NCBI RefSeq assembly: GCF_000835495.1
Contig: NW_015622541.1
Coordinates: 4,588,001-4,652,000 of the forward strand
Length of the DNA: 64,000 nt
Direction: 5' to 3'
Origin: Cladophialophora immunda
Taxonomy: Eukaryota > Ascomycota > Eurotiomycetes > Chaetothyriales > Herpotrichiellaceae
The position numbers and the translations under genes are program-made. A model generated the notes under the pieces. That model was not told the DNA's origin, searched no databases, and was given only the letters and a program-made list of their open reading frames with translations. Position 1 is the stretch's first letter. Every line of letters begins with the position of its first letter. Of this stretch, positions 54,889 to 64,000 are shown piece after piece.

Positions 54889-56652
54889 ATGGCCAAAAAA
54901 AGGAAGGCTGCACGGGTAGTCGAAACCTCTGCCCGACGTCCACAAAATGATCGTTACGATGCCGAAGAAACCTTTAACGACTCCGAAGACGAGTTTTTCG
55001 CTGGACGAGACAAGGTCCTTCTGGAGGAGGAACCGGCTGCCAAAAGGAGGAGGAAGTTGCAAGAACAAGAGCGGGACTTGGAGCCGTCTGACGAGGAGGT
55101 CTATCAAGAGTTGGTTACTGAAGACGAGTCCGAAGATGATGAGGGGACCACCGCCCAATCTGAAGACGAGGCGGAGGACGACGACGACGGCCACTGGGGA
55201 ACATCCAAGGCCGACTACTACAATGCCGACGTCATCGAGACCGAAGCCGATGCATTAGAAGAGGAACAAGAGGCTAGGAGGCTGCAGCTGAAACAACTCA
55301 AGAGCATGACCGAGGCAGATTTTGGGTTCGACGAGAGTGCCTGGGTTGACGAGAATCAGCAAGCTCAGGAGAAGCGATCGGCAGTAGAGAAACTGCCCGA
55401 ACTCCAAATTCCTGAAACTGCGAGCATCCCCGAACGCATCAAAGTCTTGAAGTTGCGATACCCCGAGTTCGGCCCGTTGACGAAGGACTTTCTCTCGTTG
55501 CAAGACACCTACCAGTCACTGAGAAAAGCAGCCGAAATGGAAGGACATGACGACGGCGGTGTCACACTGACAAAATTTCGAGCCTTGTCAGCATATCTCG
55601 GGGCTGTGGCCATGTACCTGGCTCTACTGACTTCCACCAAGACAGGCATGGCGCTGGCCCCAGGGGAACTGCGAGACCACCCGGTCATGTCGGACCTTTT
55701 CCGCTGTCGCCAGCTGTGGCAAGAAGCTGAATCGCTCCGTCCAAAGGTTCCCGTTGAAATGCCGGAGACCAAGCCATCAACCATACAGCCACCGAATCCG
55801 CTCCCGGACGCCTCGCAGAAACCCGTCAAAAAGAAGACAAAGGCAAAGTTGCTGTCCCCGGAGCCACCCTCCCCGGAACCTGCAGCAGTGAGCACCAAGT
55901 CGAGGAAGGCAAAGAAACCAAAGAGGGACGAGTTGCAAGAACTCCTGGCCTCCTCAATGCGCAAACCCGTGGAAGCAGAGTCCGATTTTGGCGACGAATC
56001 TCCTCTGACTCAAGAGGAGGCTGCCGAAAAGGCCCGACGGAAAAAGACGCTGCGGTTCTACACCTCGCAGATTGTGCAGAAAGCGAATAAACGAGGCGCC
56101 GCGTCGCGACAGGCCGGCGGCGACGACGATCTGCCCTACAAGGAGCGCATTCGGGACAGGCAGGAGCGTCTGATGCGCGAGGCCGAGCAGCGAGGCCGGG
56201 CCACCGCCAACGAGAGGGAGGTGCTCGGTGACAGTGACGACGACGACGACGACGACGACGATCGACAGGCCAGCCGGAGAATCAACGACGAGGCCAACGA
56301 GTACTACGACACGCTGGTCACGAACGCCAGGCAGAAGAAAGCCGAGAAGCGGGCCCGAGCAGAGGCCTACGCCGAGGCCGCCAGGCAGGGCGCGCAGGTG
56401 CACGAGGAAGAACAGGTGGGGCCGGACGGGAAGAGGAAGATCACGTACGCGATCGAGAAGAACAAGGGCCTGACGCCCAAGAGGAAGAAGGAGGTGCGCA
56501 ACCCGCGCGTCAAGAAGAGGAAGAAGTTTGACGAGAAGATGAAGAAGCTCGCGTCCATCAGGCCCGTGTATAAAGGCGGAGAGGGCCGCGGCGGGTACGG
56601 GGGCGAGGCGACGGGCATCAAGACGAACCTGGTCAAGAGCATCAAGTTGTGA
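54889..56652 (+). CDS. Sas10/Utp3, SSU processome component
   Basis: Single exon, 587 aa. A basic start (MAKKRKAARV) is followed by a long acidic region (EDESEDDEG, EDEAEDDDDGHWG) and the Sas10/Utp3/C1D domain, LPELQIPETASIPERIKVLK through FRALSAYLGAVAMYLALL. A (GAC)n-encoded run of ten Asp lies near residue 453. The C-terminal Sas10 domain, ITYAIEKNKGLTPKRKKEVR with NPRVKKRKKFDEKMKKLAS and RPVYKGGEGRGGYGGE, TGIKTNLVKSIKL, is fully conserved. The protein is a nucleolar U3-snoRNP-associated factor required for 18S rRNA processing. Very secure. Confidence 0.94.
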   Translation: MAKKRKAARVVETSARRPQNDRYDAEETFNDSEDEFFAGRDKVLLEEEPAAKRRRKLQEQERDLEPSDEEVYQELVTEDESEDDEGTTAQSEDEAEDDDDGHWGTSKADYYNADVIETEADALEEEQEARRLQLKQLKSMTEADFGFDESAWVDENQQAQEKRSAVEKLPELQIPETASIPERIKVLKLRYPEFGPLTKDFLSLQDTYQSLRKAAEMEGHDDGGVTLTKFRALSAYLGAVAMYLALLTSTKTGMALAPGELRDHPVMSDLFRCRQLWQEAESLRPKVPVEMPETKPSTIQPPNPLPDASQKPVKKKTKAKLLSPEPPSPEPAAVSTKSRKAKKPKRDELQELLASSMRKPVEAESDFGDESPLTQEEAAEKARRKKTLRFYTSQIVQKANKRGAASRQAGGDDDLPYKERIRDRQERLMREAEQRGRATANEREVLGDSDDDDDDDDDRQASRRINDEANEYYDTLVTNARQKKAEKRARAEAYAEAARQGAQVHEEEQVGPDGKRKITYAIEKNKGLTPKRKKEVRNPRVKKRKKFDEKMKKLASIRPVYKGGEGRGGYGGEATGIKTNLVKSIKL

Positions 56653-57027
56653 AGCCCGGGATAGCGTACCGGAGCATGAGGCGCGGTCTATATGTATGTG
56701 TATACGTGTGTGGGGAGCGCGCCGCGTCGCTCGACGCCGGGGCAGTCCAGTCACTCAACATGTCGCCTTCACTGATGTCCATCGCTTTCCTGACTCTGCC
56801 TATCTGTCATCGATTTCACAGACCTGCGTACCTTTCGGCGTCTAGTCTAGACAAAAGACCCGCTCTCGAAGGAGTGAGTATACAGCGGAGTTCCTCGGAC
56901 GATCAATCCCACGAGGATGGCTGATAGAGGTCTAATCGGACTTTTCAACTACCTGTCTCTGGATCTATCTACCTCAGGGCATCCAATCCAGGCCACCAAG
57001 CCCACCTCCTTTATCCTTCTATCCTTT
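56653..57027. other. Intergenic between convergent genes
   Basis: 375 nt of 3' flanking sequence. No gene seen. Confidence 0.5.
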
Positions 57028-58559
57028 TTAAATCCCCAGAGCCTGCCGCCGCGAGACCGAGTTCTTGGGATCAAAGTACGGCCTCTCGCCGAGGGAGACG
57101 ACGCGGTTGCCCTGGCGCTTGCCGTCGTAGTCGTTGGTGGCGGTGTGGAAGACGGAGCGGTTGTCCCAGACGGCCAGGTCGTTCTCGTTCCACCGGAAGC
57201 GCACCTGCAGGTCGTGGTTGTCGGTGATGAGCTGCAGGAAGTAGGCCTTGAGGATCTCGCTCTCGCGCGGCGTGACCCCGTCGATCCAGCCGTGCTCGAT
57301 CTGGTGGCCCGCGCCGAACAGCGACTTCCACCCGGTCACGGGGTTGGTGCGCACGACGGGGCTGAAAAGAAACAGGTTAGCTGGGGGAACATGGACATGG
57401 GGATAGAGGTCGACGACAAAACAACAAGACAGAGAAGTACCAGTGTGTGGCACAGGTGGTTGGTGAGAAGCGAGGGAGGAAGGGAAGGAGATGAAAGGAC
57501 TTACTGCGAAGCGGCAAAGTCGATGCCCGTGTTCTCGGGGGCCCCGCGGTCCTGCTCGATCAGGTCCTCGCCAAACTCCTTGGCCACCTTGACGAAATTC
57601 GGCTGGTGGTGCGTCGCCGTCAAGCCCTCGGCCAGCTTCTGGAAGTCGGGCGACAGCCGGTCGTACAGCTCGTAGCCCGACGCCCACAACGTGTCGCCGC
57701 CGGCGTCTTCGGGCTTCTTGATGATCTTGAGGATGGCGTAGTCGGACGGGATGCGCTCAAAGGTGATGCTGGCACAAAGACAACAGTGTCAATACGGAAA
57801 TTCCCAAGGCGCGGTGTCAAAGCGAGTGGCCACCACACTTACTCGGCGTGCCATCCTTGGCTGGCCAGCACCTTGGACTGGGCGGAGAAGCGGTCCTTGT
57901 AGAACTTGCGGTTTTGCTGTGGGACGCACGTTCAATCAGTGTCGAGCCTCTTTGCTGACAAGACCATTTCAAAGAAGGAAACATACTTCGGACGAGATGA
58001 CGGACACTTCGTCGTCGAGTTTCCCGTTCTCGTCCACGGCGATGCCGCGCTTGCTGTTGCTCAAAGCATGACGATGGAGCTGTTGGGGTTTTGTCGAACG
58101 TTAGCCACAGATCTTCCCCCGGACTGGCCACGAGGACTCTCATACCTTGGACGTCTCGGGCTTCCCCGTGAGCTCGCCGAGCTTCTGGCCCAAGATCTTC
58201 TGATCCTCGATGTTGAGGTCCTGGTTGCGGAAGAAAACGACGCCTCGTTGAGACACTGCGTGCGAGCCGGCCATTAGACTTGCCTGACCACCAAACCAAC
58301 GACAACAGAGAGCTTTTGGGTACACACCTGTGATGGCCAAGTCACGGATCTTTGTGTCGTCGTGCAGGATCTGGCTCAGCTGCAGGTCGGGGAACTCCCT
58401 GCCGATGACCTTTGTGACGTCGAACGATTTATACTGGTCCAGCGATCCCGAGTACTTGAGTGGCTCCTTGAGGGTGCTTTGGGCATTGACCTTGGTGATG
58501 GGGATGGGCCCCGAGCTCGTGTGCGAGTACAGGTCCACGTCAGCTGCTGGGGGTGCCAT
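57028..58559 (-). CDS. 2-oxoglutarate-dependent sulfonate/taurine dioxygenase (TauD type)
   Basis: Six exons: 58559-58328, 58255-58146, 58079-57987, 57916-57843, 57768-57505, 57361-57028; 368 aa. Motifs: SQRGVVFFRNQDL with LGQKLGELTGKPE, the iron-binding GWHADITFE (HxD), HPVVRTNPVTGWKSLF, a distal iron His in SVFHTATNDY, and the oxoglutarate-binding Arg in GNRVVSLGERPYFD. This fits the TauD/Jlp1 family, which cleaves sulfonates such as taurine to release sulfite under sulfur limitation; other family members use other substrates. It lies 1.5 kb from a Dal5-type permease on the same strand. All splice junctions restore conserved residues, for example GA|C giving the HxD Asp. Confidence 0.9.
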
Positions 58560-60022
58560 GGCTGCCGAGTCTTGGGAGAGATGGTGTCTTGTATAGCCTG
58601 AATACTATATCTCTTCCAGATACCGTTCGGTCTGGAAGGGTGGTAAGGGACAAGGACTTGGGGTGAGAGGTATGGGGGGAGAACAAACAAGGGACTCACC
58701 TAGAGAGCGAAACACCTCGTCCTCATATACCCTCGAGTCCATTCTGGATGACGAGCTCCTCCTGCGCAATTGCTCTCCAGAAAGCCCTTCCACCGTGCCG
58801 ACATGCCGTCTCGCCCCCTCATTCCTTCTCTTGTCAGTGCTGTCCCGACACGGTAATTGGGTGGCACGATGAATAATGCAAAGAATGGCTCTTCATCTTG
58901 GAAAATGGCATCTTATCACTCGTGTCCACGGCGAACCGAATGGATCGGACTAGTCGCTAGAACCATGCCAGACGAATGGCAACTCCCTGCAGGGGCGGTA
59001 CCGAGACCCATATCGTGTCGACATTGAGCTCTCTCCCATTTATTCATCCCTCAGATGCGCCTAGCGTGATGCCCTGTCCAGTCCGCACGAAAAGGGGTCG
59101 GGCTGTGTTGTGCTGTGGTGTTCTCTTGCCCAAAAACCCAATATACCAAGCGAGCCGGTATCCGGCATCCGGTGTCTGGCGTGGGGAAATTTCTATTCTT
59201 CACATCATTTGCGATATACATGGCGCGATAAAGCACGAAACCGACGTCCCTCGCAATCCTGGGGGCGTGATGAAGTATTGGCCACGTATCTCGTCAGATG
59301 GGCTTTGTATTGCACCACCCGACCACCAACTCAGTTTGATGGAAAGAGAGAAAGACCGGGTCGTGATGGCGCAATATAGGATGAGATGGTGTCTTGGGCG
59401 GGCTTTGGCCGTGGAAAGGGAAGAGAGACATGTGCTGCAGCGACCGAGTATCTTTTATCGCATCGCAGGGATCGGCTGGGGGAGAGGAGGCATGTGGTTG
59501 GAAGGCGAGGAGGGCGAAGAGGTAGAGGTTCATGCAGGGTTTGGGGGTGGTTTGGATAGTTGGTGGTGCTGGTTCTTGGGTGTTGTTCGCGGCCAGCGAA
59601 TCGAAGGCTCGCTTCAAAATGGTTGGCGAGTTCCGTCTCTTAAGCCGTGAGAACGGACTCTCCCTCTACGCTGCTTCTTACGCAAGACCGTATGTGCATG
59701 TGGAGGACTAAACAGCAAGTGCGATAGGTGGTTGAATGATGGGTGGCTGGTCCAAACACCTCTACAGCCACCAACTGCCTTGATACTCCCGTGCAATTCC
59801 CGCACGAGTATCACATTCATTCTATTCGCCCACCCCTCTTATCGTCCGGCTAAGATGTTCTTGAGATCCAAGATCAACGGCCGTGGTCACCAAAAGCCGC
59901 AGCAGCCACCCCACTAGTCTACCGGCTACCCCAGGTCCCCAGCTCCTGCAATTCCTCTCCGTCTTTCTATCCCTCCCCACACCAACTGCCACTCCGTCGT
60001 CCTGCATATTCAGGAATGTTAT
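58560..60022. other. Intergenic, no gene supported
   Basis: About 1.5 kb. A 224-codon plus-strand frame at 58976-59650 has no recognisable domain and no codon pattern I trust. The region otherwise holds the dioxygenase promoter and the permease 3' end. Confidence 0.4.
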
Positions 60023-62096
60023 TCAGCTAGCGAAGCGGAAGTCCAGCCGCTTGTTCCCCTTGTCAGTCGTGGTGGCGAGATACTCGGCGCGCTGCTCCTC
60101 GGTCATGCCGTTCCAGACCCGGTCTCGGTACCGGTTGCGCAAGACGTAGTAGACTTTGGCAAAGACGTAGATGCCCACGTTCAAGGCGCACAGGGACACC
60201 AGGACTCGGTTGCCCCGACGATAACGGGGCCGATCATCTAAGGGCGACGGGTCAGCGGTCAGGGTTACAGACCCTCGTCAGGCTTCGAGACTTACCTTGC
60301 CGATAGATGTTGCTGGCGATAATGCCCGAGGACTGGCACGCCATGTTGTACACCGCGGCACTCACTGTCCGGCTCCGAACCGAGTTGGAATTCCTCGAAC
60401 TCCATCCGACCTGGATCGCGTGCGTGCTCGGATACGCGAGAAGGACGGTCATGACGCCGAACGCCGTCCACTTGTTGATCGAATTGATGTCGACCGCGTA
60501 GATGTAGGACAGGAACGGGAGGGCCCAGAGCTGCGCGAGCAACCCGAAGATCCAGAGCTGACCCACAATCTCGGCCAGGTACGTGAAGAGCAGCATCGTG
60601 ATAATGTGCCCGACCGTCGAGGGCACCACCAGCAAGTTCGTCTTGATGGTGCCGAACCCCAACTGCTTCAGTGACAGGGTCAAGTATTGGGTCGGGGTCG
60701 CTGTATCCTCAGTAAAAGTCCTGCATTGAGCAACGAACGAGGGACTTACTCATGGGAGTTTGGAAGTTCAGTCCGATCAAGTACAAGGGCCAGAGATCGT
60801 AGTCCGTCAGACTCTGCCAGAGTAGTTTCGGGGTGATGGGCTGCCTGTTGTGCATGGTGCTCTTGCTGGGGTCTTCGCGGATGATCCTGTTGACCATGAT
60901 GGTTTCCTCGCTGCCGTCGTGTCAGCAAAAAGCATCATAACAAGCATCCAGGTTCTTCAAATACTGACCGTTCTGTGAACCATCCCTTCTTGCCTCTCGC
61001 CCAGTTGGCGGTCTGGCAAGGACCAGGAGGCATCAAGACGAACGCAACCAATCCGAGGACAAAAGTCAAAAGCCCCTTCAACATCAGTCAGCAACAAAGA
61101 CGCAAATGTATATTCCACGTCGAACACTGACCTCGATCAAGAACAGCCACCTCCAGCCGGCGTAGCCAAGGTGTCCTCGGAGGTCCAGCAAGCCCGCGCC
61201 CAGGAAACTGGCAATGATGTCGGCTATGGACATGGCCGTCCACCAGAAGCCCAGCCGTAGCGAAAGCTCGCCGTGCTTGTAAAAGTACGAGAGATAGAGG
61301 ATCATCTGGCAGATACGTCAGTTCCTGCGCGTGAAAGGTAACGAGAGGTATAGCATACATCGGGGATGAATCCACCCTGCAAGAGCGCGAGTAGGGCCCT
61401 GCAGGCAAGAAAACTAGCTCGACCAGAGAGCCAGAATTGCGAGCCGGCGACGATGGACCAGAGCACCATCTGGGTCGGGATCCAGCGGTCGGGCCCCATC
61501 CACTTGGAAATCAGCTGGGAGGGGAGCTCGGCGCAGAGGAAGCTGAGTTTGAAGACGGTGTTTCCCCAGTTGTAGTCTGTACACGATCAGCAAAAACACT
61601 TCACAAACACACCGAGGGTCCTGGCGGTTGGCAATCACGAACCATTCGTGTCCATTCCCAGGTCGCCCAGGAAGTTGTCCGTGACGGCCTGGGTCAGGTT
61701 CGAGCGGTCCAGCTCTAGGGACATGAACATGACGCAGGCAAAGATCATGATCCGGAAGTCGATCTTGCGCAGCACCGCGTACTCCTCGCGCCACGTCCAT
61801 CTCGCCGACGGGTCGAACCGGCGCAGGTTCTCCCAGTCCGCGCGAGGCTGGTAGTGTTTGGCCGTCTCCGGGTCGTCGAAGACGGACGGGAGGGTGGCGA
61901 TGGCGTCGGCGTCGTAGCCTCGACCGCGCTGCCACCAGAACTTCTTCTCGTTGGCGGGCACACCGAGCTCGAGTGCGCCCGCTGGGGTGGTTGGGATGCT
62001 CTCCTTCGAGTCTGAGGGGGTGCTGTGTAGAATCTCTCCGGTCACGATAGTTTCGTCCTTCTCCCTCTGGAGAGGTCGAGTCAAGACGGTCGCCAT
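60023..62096 (-). CDS. MFS anion permease, allantoate/Dal5 family
   Basis: Seven exons: 62096-61643, 61576-61359, 61305-61132, 61075-60969, 60910-60750, 60700-60296, 60237-60023; 577 aa, about twelve membrane segments. A long cytosolic N-terminus ([15 protein letters not shown]) is followed by [21 protein letters not shown] and [15 protein letters not shown]. After the first intron, [20 protein letters not shown] contains the loop typical of the Dal5/anion:cation symporter family. [29 protein letters not shown] and a central loop with [18 protein letters not shown] complete the pattern. Family members import allantoate, nicotinate, vitamins or sulfonates. Its neighbour is a TauD-type dioxygenase, which favours a sulfonate, but substrate is inference. 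Confidence 0.88.
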
Positions 62097-63123
62097 GGTT
62101 GTCGACGACTGAACTCGTCAAACTGCTGCGCCAATGTCTCGTCCATCTTCTGGAGAGAAACGACAGGTATTTAAACATATTGACCCCCAAATCTGTCTGC
62201 GGCACTCCCACCCCAGCATGCAGACAGCTGCGTGATAGAGCCGATCTTGGCCATATGGCGACATCTCCGCTGTACATATTGCAATCCTTGACCACCGCTC
62301 GCTGGAGCACGACATCTGGGAAACCCATTTCGTGATGCAATCTTGATAGCAGATGTTTACACCAGTAGGAGTTAGCATATTGCCAAACTGTGGCCTTCGC
62401 CCCTTTCGCTTGGCTGGGCGATGCAAAGCTTTCCGAAGCGATATCTGGAACGATCGTTTCTCCCTGCTCGTCGGCAGACCTCCGGACGAGGTGGGCTGGC
62501 TGGCGGACATACTCTGGCGTTGGGACAGCGCAGACTTGGCCACGGATGGACCCTCGCGAGGATCCAAGTGCCGAGCGAGACAAGGTGTTCGACCAAGTTG
62601 ATTGACAGGAGATCCTCAGGGCGAAACAACAAGGGTCAATCACCTCCGTGGACTCGAGATGACGCCATCAGCAGTCTTCATTCGCCTGCATGGCCATCTT
62701 GGAGTAGACGGGAAAGACTCCGGGCTCATTCCCACGTGAAAAAAAGTGATGGTCGAGTTCTAGAGCCAAACCAAGCGACGTCTAATACCGCGATCGATCC
62801 AGACCTCGAGAAAAGAAAAAGGCTCCCGAAAAGGTGAGAACGAAGGAGTAAAGGGGGAAAATGTCACATAGACGCCCAGACCAGCTCGAGTCACTCCATG
62901 TGGTGACATCGCCAGGACTGTGGCACATTCTGGCTTTCATTTGGATGCTTTGGCTATTCTGGCTGTCTGTCTTGACTCTATGACATATACCTGGGGGCCC
63001 CTCGATCAAAGGCATGGGGTACCTGGTGACTTCCCTTCCTGCAGTCCAGGGGAGGTGGAAGGCGATCGAGAGCGCCGTACCCTCTCTCTGGTCTCGACGG
63101 GGACGAGGAAGCCATCCCAGGGT
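62097..63123. other. Intergenic between minus-strand transporter genes
   Basis: About 1 kb. Promoter of the Dal5-type permease is expected here. Open frames at 62353-62837 are overlapping and unsupported. Confidence 0.45.
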
Positions 63124-64000
63124 CTAGATGTCGTTGTGGAACGTGGGAGGCTTCTGCCAAGCGCTGTTCCTCCACCGCGTGCCCTTGAACCGGAGCAGAA
63201 CCATCGGAACGAGGAAGACGATGTGGATCATGGCAAAAGTCAGCCATGCGTACTGATACTCGATCTGCTCGCCTAGTGGAATCCTGTCCGGGTGGCGCGA
63301 GATGAGGTCAGTTTTTGAGAGAATCTTTTCGGCCATCATCGGGGAGGAGGGGACGTGGGGGTACTCACGCGTAGAAGGAGATGGTCATGGAGAAGACGTT
63401 GCGGAACACGTTGAGGATGCTGGAGATCTCGGAACTCTGCGGCTTGTAGCACTGTGGCGAGTCAGCGTCAATGTCGCGTAGCAGGAGGGGATGGGATGGG
63501 AATAGACCACATACATCTGTGCAGTAGCTGTAGGTGACTGTAGTCGCGATCTGGAGGCCAAAGTTCGCAATGCCCATGCCGAATGCTGCGCCCACCCAAG
63601 GCACGGTCTTGTAGTGCGTCAGACAGATGCCATCGATGATGATGCCGATCGGGCACAAGACAGCCAGAGCCACCGCATTGATACGTGGTTCTGGCTCCCG
63701 TCTTCCTCCGTGACGTTTGGCGTATCGGTAGACCATGTAGTCGGTGAGCCACCCAGCGCTCATTTCGCCCAGCAAACAACCGATGAGGAGCGGAATGCTA
63801 AGTAACATGCCGGTCTGGGCAACGTTGAAGTGGTAAACTGTGCGGAACAGGCTCGACCCCGTCGCAGCGAACAGCACCGAGCCAAACCCAAACGCGGTCA
63901 TGTAGTAAAAGCCCGGAATCACAATCGAGAGGTACCTCAGCATGTAAAACGGCCGGAGGAAGTCTCCAACCCGAAGTTTGCGGTTCTGCAAGCCAGAATG
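63124..64000 (-). CDS. MFS transporter, C-terminal part (runs off the window)
   Basis: Three exons visible: 64000(open)-63515, 63451-63369, 63283-63124; at least 243 codons. The frame continues beyond the right edge. It includes about six membrane segments: VIPGFYYMTAFGFGSVLFAA, GMLLSIPLLIGCLLGEMSAGWLTDYM with the loop RYAKRHGGRREPEPRINAVA, VAL-AVLCPIGIIIDGICL, WVGAAFGMGIANFGLQIATT, and after the second intron YAWLTFAMIHIVFLVPMVLL. The loop VYRYAKRHGG-xPEPR and YSYCTDCYKPQSSE are typical of fungal DHA-type drug/metabolite MFS proteins. It is not closely related to the Dal5-type neighbour. The substrate is unknown; being next to the sulfonate pair may be chance. Confidence 0.85.

Noticed and set aside
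58976..59650. 224-codon plus-strand open frame between the dioxygenase and permease genes
   Set aside because: ATG-led but no recognisable motif, high Trp/Gly content from GC-rich sequence, and other frames are equally open in places.
61414..62643. 409-codon minus-strand frame
   Set aside because: Reads the permease exon 1 and flanks in the wrong frame; the permease frame shows the family motifs.
1..64000. Transposons, CRISPR arrays, rRNA, tRNA genes
   Set aside because: No terminal repeats, transposase or reverse-transcriptase motifs, spaced repeats or cloverleaf sequences noticed by eye; short tRNAs could still be missed without a covariance search.

Overview
The window is nuclear DNA of a filamentous ascomycete (Pezizomycotina). 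The genes are interrupted by short (about 45-100 nt) GT-AG introns, often with a CTRAC/CTGAC-like branch site. There are no operons or Shine-Dalgarno sites, and the families are typical of mould genomes: a bZIP factor with a DUF3425-like tail, an FMO-type Baeyer-Villiger monooxygenase, a Dal5-type permease, a sphingolipid delta-4 desaturase and long Ser/Thr-rich cell-wall proteins. Several families are common in Eurotiomycetes, but I cannot place the genus from sequence alone. I rebuilt exon structures by hand from splice sites, reading frame and family motifs. For every multi-exon gene described as complete, the summed exon length is a multiple of three.

Layout. 1-7.3 kb: the 3' end of a bZIP/DUF3425 regulator, then an SDR, a Baeyer-Villiger monooxygenase and a zinc alcohol dehydrogenase, which look like a small oxidative (alcohol-ketone-ester/lactone) catabolic cluster. 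7.5-8.5 kb: a G-patch, TMA23-like nucleolar protein. 9.6-16.4 kb: two diverged paralogues of a fungal family with a CorA-like C-terminal membrane hairpin, with a cysteine-rich zinc-ribbon remnant between them. 16.9-18.9 kb: an arginyl-tRNA synthetase paralogue whose signature motifs are altered. 20.5-23.7 kb: a BTB-like protein and a methyltransferase-like protein. 24.7-25.9 kb: the mitochondrial phosphate carrier. 26.4-28.4 kb: two gene remnants lying head to head. 28.8-33.4 kb: a 1,513-residue mucin-like secreted protein.

35.5-48.2 kb is mostly housekeeping and conserved unknown genes: a CCCH zinc-finger protein, the exon-junction-complex protein Y14/RBM8, a decayed alpha/beta hydrolase, a VAP/Scs2 ER-tether protein, a UBA-UBX protein and three conserved proteins of unknown function. 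48.9-54.4 kb: the dihydroceramide delta-4 desaturase and 3-ketodihydrosphingosine reductase, two enzymes of one ceramide pathway, flank the meiotic MutS homologue MSH5. 54.9-56.7 kb: the SSU processome factor Sas10/Utp3. 57.0-64.0 kb: a TauD-type sulfonate dioxygenase, a Dal5-family anion permease and a second, truncated MFS transporter, all on the minus strand. The first two suggest sulfonate or taurine scavenging.

The most unusual items are the ArgRS paralogue lacking a normal HIGH motif, the oxidative cluster with a probable GC-AG intron, the tandem CorA-like paralogues with the Cys-rich remnant, and the rearranged pseudogene pair near 28 kb.
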